A DNA stretch of 64,000 bases from an uncultured Glaciecola sp. (GCA_947496235.1 CANMCE010000002.1:434001-498000); one strand, 5' to 3'. Positions 29,142 to 38,180 are shown, counted from the first letter of the stretch. A program made the numbers and translations. The notes: generated from the letters alone by a model not told the origin.

Positions 29142-29165
29142 AAAAGCCAGTCAAAACTGGCTTTT
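29142..29165. terminator. Bidirectional terminator
   Basis: AAAAGCCAGT/ACTGGCTTTT with CAAA loop; T tracts on both strands. It separates the DUF885 gene from the convergent PEP-CTERM-like gene. Confidence 0.88.
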
Positions 29166-29177
29166 ATATATATGTAT

Positions 29178-29927
29178 TTACTTTCTTAAAAAACGACGGC
29201 TTGCTACAAACGCAAATGCGGTTAATAACAAAGCAAACATTGATGGCGCGGAAACAGAAGTTGTGCCATATGTTAGATTATCATAACGAACCTGATAACC
29301 ATCATTGTTAGGCGCAGACAACGTGTTATAACCATTTAAAATGACGCTACCAAGATGATCTGCAGTTGCTGCTGCTTGGTGAATCATATTGCCATTTACA
29401 AAGTACTCGTACATACCGTTATTAATAGAGAGTACTAGGGTATTAAAAGCATCTAAATTAAATAAGCTGCTTGGTGGAATTATCCAGCCTGGACCAGATT
29501 CCCACTTTGCGATTCCAGTAACGCCAGTTGAGTCGCGTTGGAATTCCAGTATCGGGTATTCATTTGCTCTGTCGCCGTTGGCTAAATTGGCAACACCCCA
29601 TAAACCACCATATCGACCATCTTGGTTCCAAGCTGAGTCAACATACATATCGATACTCAAGTAATTGGACTCACCAATATCCATGATCATTCCCTGAGTA
29701 TTGCGGAAATTATCTTGATTTAATTCACCAGCAACAGTCATTACTAATTCGTTGTTGATGATTTCAAATCCTTGTGGAGCTGCTCGATCCACATTCCAAT
29801 CAGCGAGTGAATCTCCATTGTTAAACTCCATTGTCACTAATGATGCTGACGCTGTGCCCGCCATCATACTGGCAGCAAAAAACAAGCTGCCCAATGAAAG
29901 TTTGGAGAAGAGTGAAAATTTCTTCAT
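29178..29927 (-). CDS. PEP-CTERM-like exported protein, LamG-like
   Basis: 249-aa secreted protein. Signal peptide of about 28 residues (LGSLFFAASMMAGTASA), a beta-rich body resembling a concanavalin/LamG jelly roll (LVTMEFNNGDSLADWNV, IDMYVDSAWNQDGRYGG), and a tripartite C-terminus: SAPS, hydrophobic helix MFALLLTAFAFVA, then SRRFLRK. That layout is the PEP-CTERM exosortase signal with SAP in place of PEP. The ATG at 29927 has AAGGAA upstream, and a -24/-12 element lies about 85 nt upstream. Ligand unknown. Confidence 0.75.
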   Translation of the reverse strand: MKKFSLFSKLSLGSLFFAASMMAGTASASLVTMEFNNGDSLADWNVDRAAPQGFEIINNELVMTVAGELNQDNFRNTQGMIMDIGESNYLSIDMYVDSAWNQDGRYGGLWGVANLANGDRANEYPILEFQRDSTGVTGIAKWESGPGWIIPPSSLFNLDAFNTLVLSINNGMYEYFVNGNMIHQAAATADHLGSVILNGYNTLSAPNNDGYQVRYDNLTYGTTSVSAPSMFALLLTAFAFVASRRFLRK

Positions 29928-30009
29928 AACTACATTCCTTTTTGTTTTTAGAAAATTACCTGATACTCACACATCAGGATTTAGCTATTAACTAGCCGAT
30001 AATTTGTAA

Positions 30010-30023
30010 GCAATAATCGAACC
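30010..30023 (-). promoter_or_regulatory. Sigma-54-like -24/-12 promoter
   Basis: Read on the minus strand it is GGTTCGATTATTGC: GG at -24 and TTGC at -12 with exactly 10 nt between GG and GC. It is about 85 nt upstream of the PEP-CTERM-like gene start at 29927. Confidence 0.45.
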
Positions 30024-30414
30024 GCTAAATATCCTCATTAAAAACAATAAGTTAAATTTACATTTATTTTTATGTTAAAAAATTTGACGCTAAATGATGC
30101 AAATTTATTAAAAATGAAGATTGTACTATTTTCTATGTAAAATATTCTGACGAAATTGGCGCTAGAACTGTGCGTTTGTATACGAGGTAGGATCTGTAAG
30201 TTTGTGCATACTATCTCTTTGTGCTTTATTATTTATGGGTGAAGGGAAATGGTTTACTATTTTTAACCGTGATTATCATTGCACTAATTTGGAAAGTGCA
30301 TTTCAATAAAAAGTGAGGAATCAGTCTCGACGTTAGGAAATTTTAAGTGAATTGAATTTTATTTTAATGTATGTGATTTGAGGATTTCTCGTAATTGTTG
30401 AGGGTAAGGCAACT

Positions 30415-30440
30415 AAAAAAGGAAGCATAAATATGCTTCC
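30415..30440 (-). terminator. Terminator of the PEP-CTERM gene at 30463-31152
   Basis: GGAAGCATA/TATGCTTCC inverted repeat (30421-30440) with a minimal loop, followed on the minus strand by six T residues. Confidence 0.75.
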
Positions 30441-30462
30441 CCTCTATCAATATTTAGTTAGA

Positions 30463-31152
30463 TTACTTTTTTCTTCGGTAGGCTAAACCTAATACGCCAA
30501 GACCTAATAATGCTAAGGGTGCTGGTGCCGGAACTGAATTGGAAGGTGCCTGAGGTGCACTGGCTAAACCGCCGAATCTTGCAGTTTGACTTTCAGTATA
30601 AAAACCTACTTTACCTGACATAAAGCTGGTGTCGGTAAAAGATTGGGAAATGCCATTTAACAAAAATGAAATATTATTACCGCTTCTGCCAACAACAAAG
30701 TTGTAGTCAACATTGTCTTGCCAAAAAATTTCTTGTTGGAACAATATAGTGCTAACGCCTGCAACTTCGCGCACTAAAAACATACCGCTAGCGCTAGAGA
30801 TATCATTATATCCCCCTTGTTCCCAACCTAAGCGATAATGGTTTTGATAGTCTTGCCATCCAAATACAAGCCCAAGAATATCATCATCATTAAAACCAAC
30901 AATGGTAGGTGTCATTGAGCCGGTAAAGTTGAAATCTCCAGTGAATGAGAAATCACTTATTATAGAGGCATTAGAATTGTTGTTTTGAACAGCTTGATTT
31001 CCACCTGCACTTGTCAATCCAGATGGACCGCTATTTCGAGCAGGTGATCGTTCTAACGACCATAATGCCGTATCAACAATGACAGAACCTTGAGAAGCGA
31101 AGCTTAAAGCGAGAAATGCTACAGCCGCTGATTTTCCTATGATTTTTAACAT
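30463..31152 (-). CDS. PEP-CTERM sorting-domain protein
   Basis: 229-aa secreted protein: signal peptide (AAVAFLALSFASQGSVIVDT region), a body resembling a LamG/concanavalin fold (VFGWQDYQNHYRLGWEQGGY, VDYNFVVGRSGNNISFLLNG), and a clear PEP-CTERM-type end, VPAPAPLALLGLGVLGLAYR followed by RKK. GGAAG precedes the ATG at 31152. A good -24/-12 promoter match lies about 60 nt upstream. Such proteins are processed by an exosortase, which is not encoded here. Confidence 0.85.
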   Translation of the reverse strand: MLKIIGKSAAVAFLALSFASQGSVIVDTALWSLERSPARNSGPSGLTSAGGNQAVQNNNSNASIISDFSFTGDFNFTGSMTPTIVGFNDDDILGLVFGWQDYQNHYRLGWEQGGYNDISSASGMFLVREVAGVSTILFQQEIFWQDNVDYNFVVGRSGNNISFLLNGISQSFTDTSFMSGKVGFYTESQTARFGGLASAPQAPSNSVPAPAPLALLGLGVLGLAYRRKK

Positions 31153-31212
31153 AACGTTACTTCCTTTACATCGACGAATAAATAATCACAAATTGTATCA
31201 ATTTTCGTAAAA

Positions 31213-31226
31213 GCATAAACCGTGCC
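31213..31226 (-). promoter_or_regulatory. Sigma-54-like -24/-12 promoter
   Basis: On the minus strand GGCACGGTTTATGC, closely matching the RpoN consensus TGGCACG-N4-TTGC with correct GG-N10-GC spacing. It is about 60 nt upstream of the PEP-CTERM gene start at 31152. Confidence 0.65.
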
Positions 31227-31351
31227 TAAACTAATATTCTATATATTTCAATATATTATCTGCTTGTTTGTGTAGTTTGGGAAATGAAGGTTGATATGTT
31301 GTAAAAATTGCGGACATCTAAATCTGGTTACTCGGTTTGCACAATGCCACC

Positions 31352-31495
31352 GTAAACAATGGAGCCGTAGTTCATTTAAACAATGGAGCCGTAGTTCATT
31401 CTCACTAACCCCATCCTTTTTTGGAAGTTCTCGGGTTGAGGGTGAGAATGAACTACGGCTCCATTGTTTAAATGAACCACGGCTCCATTGTTTAC
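31352..31495. repeat. Long inverted repeat, MITE/REP-like element
   Basis: Two 54-nt arms (31352-31405 and 31442-31495) are reverse complements with a single mismatch and enclose a 36-nt loop. Each arm holds two tandem copies of a 24-nt unit containing AATGGAGCCGTAGTTCATT. The loop carries CTAACCCC and GGGTTGAGG, which can extend the stem loosely. It fills the gap between two minus-strand genes and codes for nothing recognisable. It could act as a terminator or be a non-autonomous mobile element. Confidence 0.85.
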
Positions 31496-31502
31496 AGCGA
31501 GA

Positions 31503-32678
31503 TTATTTTAAGTAGGTGAGGCGGCGCCACATGTATTCAAGTGGGCCCTGCTTAAATCCTTGCCACCAAAAGTGAGCAAAAGTGATTTGCAGTACCCAAA
31601 TTGTCATTACGACTAAAAATAACTGGCTATAAGTAAATTCTGCAAACATACCTAAACCCCAGAATAAGCTTGTGCATATCAAACTCTGCATTATGTAGAG
31701 AGTAAACGCCATGCGACCACAGCTCGCTAAAATGAGGGTAAGCGTTTTTAAATAGCCTTTTGATAATACCCAAAGAAATATACTCATATAAGCCAACAAC
31801 ATAGCCAGACTTGCCCACAAGGATACGACAAATTGGAGGTATCTAAATCCGCCATCGGAAAACACAAATTGTGCGTGAATTGCTTCTAAACTCAGTCCGA
31901 TAACAAGAGAAGTGATTGCAATTTTGAAATAACGAGATGCTTGCCAAGTCAAATTGAAAAAACCAAGTTTATATAACGCCATTCCCCATAACATTAAGCC
32001 TGTGGTCCGGCCCAAAATTAGCATAATATAACCAAGTTGCATTTGTAGAGAATTGTCAGCCCTAACCCAAAATTTTTCCAACCAACTCATACTTTCATAG
32101 CCGTCTAACTCTATTTGAATAGCTTCTTTAGATGGCGAAATTTCAGCTTGTAACTCTCCTTGAAGTGCCTCATCGGCAAACATGAAAATTAGATCAAAAA
32201 GCAAGGTTAAACAGGTTTCTAATAGAATAAAGGCAGTGCCAATTATAAAAAGATGTTTGACGCTTTGGTGACGAAAGGCGTAAATCAAAAATCCACACGC
32301 GGCATAAAGAGTAAGAATATCGCCTGACCAAATGAAGTAACTATGGAATAAACCAAAAGACAGTAACCAAAGGCAACGTCTCTTATGGAGTTGCCAAGCA
32401 TTTAATTGTTTTTGCTCGGGTTTTTGGGTAAAAATCAAAACCCCGACGCCAAAAAGTAAACTGAATATACCCATGCATTTCTCGCGAAAAACCACGTCGG
32501 TAACAGTAAAAATGATTAAATCTAAGAAACTAGGGTTACCATAAGAAAATGGATCTAAATAGCTACCTTCAGGTAGTCCAAAAGCACGAATGTTCATGGC
32601 GAGAATACCTAATACGGCAAATCCTCTAATGACATCTAAGGAGTGAATTCGGGATTCACTCGAATGGGGAAACATCAT
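31503..32678 (-). CDS. DUF418 family membrane protein
   Basis: 391-aa multi-pass inner-membrane protein. It opens with SRIHSLDVIRGFAVLGILAM, the acyltransferase-like/heparan-acetyltransferase-type start of DUF418 proteins, has a second conserved loop FREKCMGIFSLLFGVGVLIF, and about ten helices, ending GPLEYMWRRLTYLK (the DUF418 C-terminal GP-E-WR motif). Function unknown, possibly transport or envelope modification. The ATG at 32678 has GGAA 7 nt upstream; the frame extends upstream to 32738 without a better start. Confidence 0.88.
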   Translation of the reverse strand: MMFPHSSESRIHSLDVIRGFAVLGILAMNIRAFGLPEGSYLDPFSYGNPSFLDLIIFTVTDVVFREKCMGIFSLLFGVGVLIFTQKPEQKQLNAWQLHKRRCLWLLSFGLFHSYFIWSGDILTLYAACGFLIYAFRHQSVKHLFIIGTAFILLETCLTLLFDLIFMFADEALQGELQAEISPSKEAIQIELDGYESMSWLEKFWVRADNSLQMQLGYIMLILGRTTGLMLWGMALYKLGFFNLTWQASRYFKIAITSLVIGLSLEAIHAQFVFSDGGFRYLQFVVSLWASLAMLLAYMSIFLWVLSKGYLKTLTLILASCGRMAFTLYIMQSLICTSLFWGLGMFAEFTYSQLFLVVMTIWVLQITFAHFWWQGFKQGPLEYMWRRLTYLK

Positions 32679-33027
32679 ACAAAAATTCCTTTTTTGTATT
32701 CCTTTTAAACTGAAATAAATAATGGCGGAAAAGCACAACAGTTACAAGGCGAATGTTTCCATAAATTGCAACAACCTTAGTTGTAAAAATTGAAGGAGTT
32801 TCGAGCAATAACAATTGTGAATAAAATGTCAGGAATTTTTACACATCTTGGCGTCTTACTTAAACAATGCTTCTTAACTATCTGAAAAATAGTTAAAAAA
32901 TTTTGAGGTGTATATTTTGCATACAAGCTTCAGCCATGCTCGATCAAAACTAACTCAAGTCACCGCTGTTCTTGTTCTTGGGCCAGAAAATACTAAAGAA
33001 CTAAAATAACACCATAGGAGAACTTGT
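32679..33027. other. Divergent intergenic region
   Basis: About 350 nt between the DUF418 gene and a PEP-CTERM-like gene. It holds an 8-bp inverted repeat TTAACTAT/ATAGTTAA (32874-32881 and 32889-32896) directly upstream of a -24/-12 element; I see no coding sequence. Confidence 0.5.
32907..32920 (+). promoter_or_regulatory. Sigma-54-like -24/-12 promoter
   Basis: GGTGTATATTTTGC: GG-N10-GC spacing with TTTTGCA at -12. It is about 107 nt before the start of the PEP-CTERM-like gene at 33028. Weaker than the site at 31213 because the -24 element lacks CACG. Confidence 0.4.
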
Positions 33028-34134
33028 ATGACTCGCTTAACTACGCTGCTTACATTAGCAGTCTTATCAATGTTTGTGTTTGTCGAAATTGCCTCTGCTC
33101 GTTTAGTTAGAAGCTCGGGGCGAGGTTCTCTCACTGAACAGGTCGAGACCCGTTATTTTTTTATTGAAGACGCTGATATAGTGAGGTTTTCCGACAATAC
33201 TATTGGCATGAGCGAATCTGCCTATCTAAATCGGAATACTTTTTCCAATATAATAGGCGGTGCCGGTTTGGGGATATCAGCGGTTCCTACTACCGGACCT
33301 ACACAAGATACAAATTGTAACGGAAGTTACGATACGTCAGAGCTAGAAGCTGCCCAAGATCTGATAGATTACTGGTCAAGTATAGGCACGCCAGAAGCCA
33401 TACAAAATTTAGCATTGGCTGAAGATGCTTTGGCCGAGTTGGAAACTGGAGATCCTTGCGTTTGGGAGTTTGCTCAAAACGAAGATCTCTTGATGTTTGG
33501 ACCTTTCAGCGTCTTTTTTGACTCCCCGTTAATTGACACTATGATTACTTGGGAAATTAGCGGTAATGGCAGGAACGAAATTTTGATGGGGGAAGTTAAT
33601 GACGGTGGTGATATAACAACACCGGACGGATTGATAAGTTATGGAAATGTTTTTTTAAATACTCCACAACCAGCACTAGATCTTGGAGATTACAATGTAA
33701 ATGTGACTGCTCAAATAAGCAGTAATTTTGGCGAGTTCTTTTTTGAGCGCACTAACACGGGCACAGGTAATTCCGCGGAGGTTGTCACTTTAACTCGTTT
33801 TGAAGAATTTAACCCTGCATATGATGCGTGGGTGGACGAATACATTGAATGGGAAGAAACGGTTTATTTTCCTTGGCTAGATAACGGTGAAATTGGCCCA
33901 GAGCCGGTATTCACAACTCCTGAACCTCCCATGACGATAGTGGGGTATAGGAATGAAAGTGAGTTTGATTACATTCCAACAACAGAAACATTATTCAGAT
34001 CAGAAGACGAGATATTGCGCATTACCGCGGCAGCCAATGACCCTAATTTTGTGAGTGCCCCGGTGGGGACATCATTGACGCTATTTGGACTCGGTGTTTT
34101 ATATATGCGCCGGCGTATGAAATCTGCAGCATAA
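33028..34134 (+). CDS. PEP-CTERM-like exported protein
   Basis: 368-aa secreted protein of unknown function. Signal peptide TLLTLAVLSMFVFVEIASA, an acidic, beta-rich body without a recognised domain, and a C-terminus SAPVGTSLTLFGLGVLYMRR followed by RMKSAA: a PEP-CTERM-like signal with SAP replacing PEP. AGGAG lies upstream of the ATG. Expression may depend on a sigma-54-type promoter upstream. Confidence 0.75.
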   Translation: MTRLTTLLTLAVLSMFVFVEIASARLVRSSGRGSLTEQVETRYFFIEDADIVRFSDNTIGMSESAYLNRNTFSNIIGGAGLGISAVPTTGPTQDTNCNGSYDTSELEAAQDLIDYWSSIGTPEAIQNLALAEDALAELETGDPCVWEFAQNEDLLMFGPFSVFFDSPLIDTMITWEISGNGRNEILMGEVNDGGDITTPDGLISYGNVFLNTPQPALDLGDYNVNVTAQISSNFGEFFFERTNTGTGNSAEVVTLTRFEEFNPAYDAWVDEYIEWEETVYFPWLDNGEIGPEPVFTTPEPPMTIVGYRNESEFDYIPTTETLFRSEDEILRITAAANDPNFVSAPVGTSLTLFGLGVLYMRRRMKSAA

Positions 34135-34147
34135 TTGCATAACTGTC

Positions 34148-34164
34148 AGGGGCGTGTAGCCCCT
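34148..34164. terminator. Hairpin between convergent genes
   Basis: AGGGGC-GTGTA-GCCCCT perfect stem 13 nt after the stop of the PEP-CTERM-like gene. There is no T tract, so termination is uncertain. Confidence 0.45.
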
Positions 34165-34183
34165 AGACATAAATCTATTTAGC

Positions 34184-36307
34184 TTATTCTTGAAATATCT
34201 TTCGAGCCTCATTGGCTTGGTTTTGCAGATCTTTCTCTATAAAGTCAATAACTTCTATATAGTCATTTTCATTATGTAAAGAGGTGAGCAGAGGATCATG
34301 TTTGGTCCACCATTCTCGCCAGCCAAAATCCACAGCTTGCTTTAAATATGTCATCGCGTTTTCATTGTTGCCATTTAGTGCGTTAAGTCGCGCACCAAGG
34401 TAAAAAAGTTCAGATTGTGCAATGGATGATGCTTCCTGTTGTTTTAACAAAGAAGCACAGGTCGTTAATATTTGTTCAGCGTCATCAAGCTTTTTTTGTT
34501 GTTGATAAGACCAGGCTATTTCTATGGCGGGAGAGCAATAAGGCATATAATATTTATCTGCATCATCAAGTTGTTGACTATTATTAATAATAAGCTCAAG
34601 CGCCCGTGCTTGATCGCCGAACATTGCGTGATACCAACCTGCCTCAAAAGCAGTCCAATAGTCGTCAGGATTTGCCGCGGTATCAAAATCCATTTTTTCA
34701 AACAATAGCTTAAATTTTCCTTCGAAAATCAAAATCGTGGCTTCTAAACTTGGGTCATAGTCCATATTTTGTAAAATATCGACTAGCCCTAACTGAATCA
34801 GAGGTCCTTCCAGTTTATATATCAGCTCTGGATTATCTGGAGATAGCGCAATAGCTTTTTTGGCTTGTGCAATAGAAGCTACAAAATTGCCTTGGCTAAA
34901 ATACATGTCAGCAAGACCTTGATAGGCATAGGTTGAATCAGGGTGATCAATTTTAAGTTGTTCAAACACTATTTCGGCTTCGTCAAATCTAGCCTGCCAA
35001 GAGAGCATCATACCTAAATTATATGCACTTCCAGAAAACAACGGGTCTAGTTTTATAGATTCTTTAAGTGTTTCAATGGCTTCGTCGAACCTTTGCAAGG
35101 CATATAATGCGTTAGCTTTCCACATATATGCTATGGCTAAACTAGGGTTTATTTCAGTAGCCTTATCATAATTTTTAAGAGATTCTTCATATTGATTTCT
35201 CAATTTATTAATTTGGCCCATGACGGCATAAATATCGGCGATTTTGGGCTCTCTTACCATGGCTTTATTTAGGTTATCTTCTGCCAAATTGGCTGCAATG
35301 TTGGTATCTATTATGCCAAAGCGCCCACCACCTTCTGCTAATAGTGTCAGGGTATCCGCCAAGGCCACATAAGCTTGGGCGTATTCTGGATCTATCGCAA
35401 TCGCTTGTTCAAAAAGCGAGCGGGCTTGTTGCATGGATTCGGTCGTTTGTTTACGGTAGGCTTCTCGACCCTTAAGATACAGCACTAATGCGTCTACACT
35501 TTTGGTTTTCGAAAGGGCACTTAGTTCACCACTTTGGGTATAGCTATCTTGCAGTAAATTGACCACTGTCCGGCTTATTTCACTTTCCAATTCAAAAATA
35601 TCCGTCATATCACGCTGAAAACTTTCATTCCATAACACACGTCCAGTAGTTATTTCTATTAGTTCTGTGCGAATATTAATTCGTTGTCCGTCATTGATAA
35701 CGCTTCCAGTTAAAATAGCATCTACATTTAGCCGTTGACCTATTTCAGTGTTCGAAAGGCCTTTTTCGCTTAAAATTTGGCTAGAACGAGAAGCTGATAC
35801 CTGAAAGCTGTCTAGGCCGCCTAGTAAGCTGGTGATTTCCTCAGATAGTCCCAAGGCGATGTAATTTTGGTCTTTATTCGGGCTTTCGTCGACAAATGGC
35901 AATACCGCAATTGATTTAATGCTATTTGTTTGTATTACTTGAGTTTTTTGCGATAAATGACTGTCATAAATGGTGTAAAACAGCCTGATACTCACAAGGC
36001 CGCTAATAATTACAATGACCACAAGCCCCAGCCAATTAAAAATGCCAAAAGGCTGATGCTTTAAGTTTCCAGAGCTTGGAGTTCTTGTGATACCTGAAAG
36101 GCTGATATCAAAATGCCAAGTGAGAAAACAAAGGATAGGAAACCCAAACACAAAGAGTAAGAATACACCCGATCCAACTAAGGGATGTAGAGCGAATGTT
36201 CCACTCAATACAGAAATAATTTGTAGTACAAGCCATGCAATACCAATATACGCCAGCAAGGGTTTAATCATTTCCCGTCGCTTTAGTTCGTCGATAAAAC
36301 GACTCAT
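34184..36307 (-). CDS. TPR protein with TolB/FlgO-like domain
   Basis: 707-aa inner-membrane protein. The start MSRFIDELKRREMIKPLLAYIGIAW and two or three membrane helices (to about residue 112) are followed by a TolB/FlgO-like domain (SIAVLPFVDESPNKDQNYIA, with GLSEEITSLL and VDAILTGSVI, about 125-235). TPR repeats follow from about 245 to the end (AYVALADTL, AIAYMWKANALYALQRFDEA). This design resembles adenylate-cyclase-associated and CadC-type sensors without the catalytic or DNA-binding part. ATG 36307. Probably a scaffold for a signalling complex; partner unknown. Confidence 0.8.
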   Translation of the reverse strand: MSRFIDELKRREMIKPLLAYIGIAWLVLQIISVLSGTFALHPLVGSGVFLLFVFGFPILCFLTWHFDISLSGITRTPSSGNLKHQPFGIFNWLGLVVIVIISGLVSIRLFYTIYDSHLSQKTQVIQTNSIKSIAVLPFVDESPNKDQNYIALGLSEEITSLLGGLDSFQVSASRSSQILSEKGLSNTEIGQRLNVDAILTGSVINDGQRINIRTELIEITTGRVLWNESFQRDMTDIFELESEISRTVVNLLQDSYTQSGELSALSKTKSVDALVLYLKGREAYRKQTTESMQQARSLFEQAIAIDPEYAQAYVALADTLTLLAEGGGRFGIIDTNIAANLAEDNLNKAMVREPKIADIYAVMGQINKLRNQYEESLKNYDKATEINPSLAIAYMWKANALYALQRFDEAIETLKESIKLDPLFSGSAYNLGMMLSWQARFDEAEIVFEQLKIDHPDSTYAYQGLADMYFSQGNFVASIAQAKKAIALSPDNPELIYKLEGPLIQLGLVDILQNMDYDPSLEATILIFEGKFKLLFEKMDFDTAANPDDYWTAFEAGWYHAMFGDQARALELIINNSQQLDDADKYYMPYCSPAIEIAWSYQQQKKLDDAEQILTTCASLLKQQEASSIAQSELFYLGARLNALNGNNENAMTYLKQAVDFGWREWWTKHDPLLTSLHNENDYIEVIDFIEKDLQNQANEARKIFQE

Positions 36308-36486
36308 TAATAGACATACCTTTAATTGGACATTATTTATTCAATGTAGCGCAGGGAATTTGATAAAGAAAGCGCTAAAGCGTCAAAGTGTAGTTTTCAA
36401 TCGGTTGTTTTTAATGTAACAAATTCGTTTTTGCTAAGACTACAGAGGTGAAGATTATAATTTTTTCCAATTCAAGGAGTAAGTAA

Positions 36487-36765
36487 ATGTCAGAATTTCA
36501 GTTATTTTTACTATTGGGCACAGTAGTAACATTTGGAATAATAAGCTATTTTTTGGATGCAAAGTATCAAATGCAATTTGGTGCCTGGTGTAACGGAGAG
36601 GTAGAAAACCCCTTTATCAAAAACACTGAAAAAGTCAGCGAAGAAAGCAACAATATCGATTCGGAAATAAAAACATTAAAAGAGCGTATCGCCACTCTTG
36701 AGACAATAGTGACAGAACCCTCTTACGAGCTAAATAAGCAGATTAGCCGACTTTCACAGAAGTAA
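36487..36765 (+). CDS. Small membrane protein with coiled coil (PspB-like ending)
   Basis: 92-aa protein: N-terminal membrane helix (FLLLGTVVTFGIISYFL), a short acidic linker, and a C-terminal coiled coil IKTLKERIATLETIVTEPSY ending in ELNKQISRL. The ERIxTLExIVT pattern resembles PspB-like phage-shock proteins, but no psp genes are adjacent. AAGGAG precedes the ATG. Function unknown. Confidence 0.65.
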   Translation: MSEFQLFLLLGTVVTFGIISYFLDAKYQMQFGAWCNGEVENPFIKNTEKVSEESNNIDSEIKTLKERIATLETIVTEPSYELNKQISRLSQK

Positions 36766-37167
36766 AATTGCGTTTTTATAACCTGGCTTTGGAAGTTTAC
36801 CTGCTGAAAATGATTAAATTTTAGTAATTGATATTTTCGGTTATAAAGAAATGAACAACTGCAAACGACTAAAATTTTTCATGGACGTGTCAGGGAGAAA
36901 AGACAAGCTGTTTAATTTAGGGAAACCCTTTTAGCCAGTGGAAAAAGATTAACTACTGATGAAAGAATTTTATCGCTTTTTTCTTCCAGCCAACATTACC
37001 AATAAAAATAGTTCTAAAGAGGTGGAAGAAAACTCAAATCAAATTGCTGATACCACGAGGGAAATCGGAAAAATGGCGGTTGATTGGCAGGCATTGGTAT
37101 CCGCCAGAGGGCGCTAAAAAAGCACTGGATTTCTGGCGGAATTTCATCAAGAACTCATCTCAAAACA
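36766..37167. other. Gap with short decayed-looking frames
   Basis: 400 nt without a confident gene. Two overlapping short plus-strand frames lie at its right end: ATG 36959 to stop 37117 (52 aa, no ribosome site), and a frame open from 36963 that reads KWRLIGRHWYPPEGAKKALD. The second looks more coding-like than chance but has no good start; it may be the tail of a lost gene. Confidence 0.3.
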
Positions 37168-38049
37168 CTATGCAATCTCTTTCGCAGTTTTGTTTTGAGG
37201 ATCCAAATGTTCAAGACCTAGTGCCTTAACTGTTGCATATTGAACAGGGGCAGTAGCATCATTGATCACATCTGCGCCAAAACTTCCTCCAACCACTAAT
37301 CTAGCTGGGCGTGTTCCTTTAGGTAACTGAACAACCTTGGTGATCGCCTCAGATACATCGTGAGGATTCGGGCTATCTTCAGATTCAAAGAGCTGCATAA
37401 AGTGGCTAAACATGTTTGTTGGGATTTTGCCCACATCACCATAATCAACTACTCGCATTAAATCTTCTGGTTGATCTGCACTTGCGTACATTTGAGTGGG
37501 AAACGCGCTTGGCTGCACTAAGGTAACATCTACACCAAACTGAGATAGTTCATAGCCTAAGCTATCTGAGATAGCCTCAACTGCAAACTTGCTTGCGCCG
37601 TAAAGCCCAAAAAACGGAAAAGTCACTCGACCTAGAATAGAGCCGATATTGATTATTAGACCGTTTTTATTGTCTCTCATATTTGGCAATACAGCGCGGG
37701 TGACTCTGTGCAAACCAATCACATTTACATCAAATAACGCCTGTACTTGTTCATCTGTAAATGCTTCAGATACGCCTGCACTTGCAACACCTGCATTATT
37801 AATCAGTACATCAATGCGGCCAGTTTGTTGGATAATTTGCGCTACCGCTTTGTCAATAGAAGAGGTATCGGTAACATCTAATTCGACAACATTAATACCT
37901 TGTTGCATTAATGCATCCGCAGACGCTTTGTTTTTACCTGCAATATCTCGCATGGAAGCAAAAACGGTGAAGCCTTTTGCAGATAAAGTACAAGCTGTGT
38001 CTCGACCAAAACCAGAAGAGGCACCAGTGATCAATACAATTTTCGACAT
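37168..38049 (-). CDS. Short-chain dehydrogenase/reductase
   Basis: 293-aa classical-type SDR with Rossmann motif TGASSGFG (residues 8-15), NNAG, catalytic Ser in INIGSILG and YGASK (Tyr-x3-Lys). The C-terminal extension past 240 places it with the longer 'SDR family oxidoreductase' group often found beside LysR regulators. AAGGAAA precedes the ATG at 38049. It is divergent from a LysR gene with 131 nt between, so is probably that regulator's target. Substrate unknown. Confidence 0.9.
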   Translation of the reverse strand: MSKIVLITGASSGFGRDTACTLSAKGFTVFASMRDIAGKNKASADALMQQGINVVELDVTDTSSIDKAVAQIIQQTGRIDVLINNAGVASAGVSEAFTDEQVQALFDVNVIGLHRVTRAVLPNMRDNKNGLIINIGSILGRVTFPFFGLYGASKFAVEAISDSLGYELSQFGVDVTLVQPSAFPTQMYASADQPEDLMRVVDYGDVGKIPTNMFSHFMQLFESEDSPNPHDVSEAITKVVQLPKGTRPARLVVGGSFGADVINDATAPVQYATVKALGLEHLDPQNKTAKEIA

Positions 38050-38102
38050 AATAATTTTCCTTTAATTGAATAAAAAATAACGACGCTAAGGGTCTGTAGT
38101 TA

Positions 38103-38116
38103 TGTAAGTAATTACA
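38103..38116. promoter_or_regulatory. LysR-type operator candidate
   Basis: TGTAAGTAATTACA is a near-perfect dyad (TGTAA-N4-TTACA) in the divergent SDR/LysR intergenic region, 54 nt from the SDR start and 65 nt from the LysR start. LysR regulators bind such dyads; assignment is by position only. Confidence 0.4.
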
Positions 38117-38180
38117 AATTCATTATCGGGTAAGCGATATCCAAGAAAAACAGGTCTTCAGGCAAAGGATTTATGAAAAA

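Larger units (their letters stand above)
29928..30462. other. Long intergenic region, no gene seen
   Basis: AT-rich spacer of 535 nt. It holds a sigma-54-like promoter for the gene at 29178-29927 and the terminator of the gene at 30463-31152. I see no convincing coding frame or RNA gene in the rest. Confidence 0.6.

Noticed and set aside
31291-31515. ORF of 74 aa with repeated SFKQWSRSS
   Set aside because: It is the translation of the inverted-repeat element and explains nothing beyond it.
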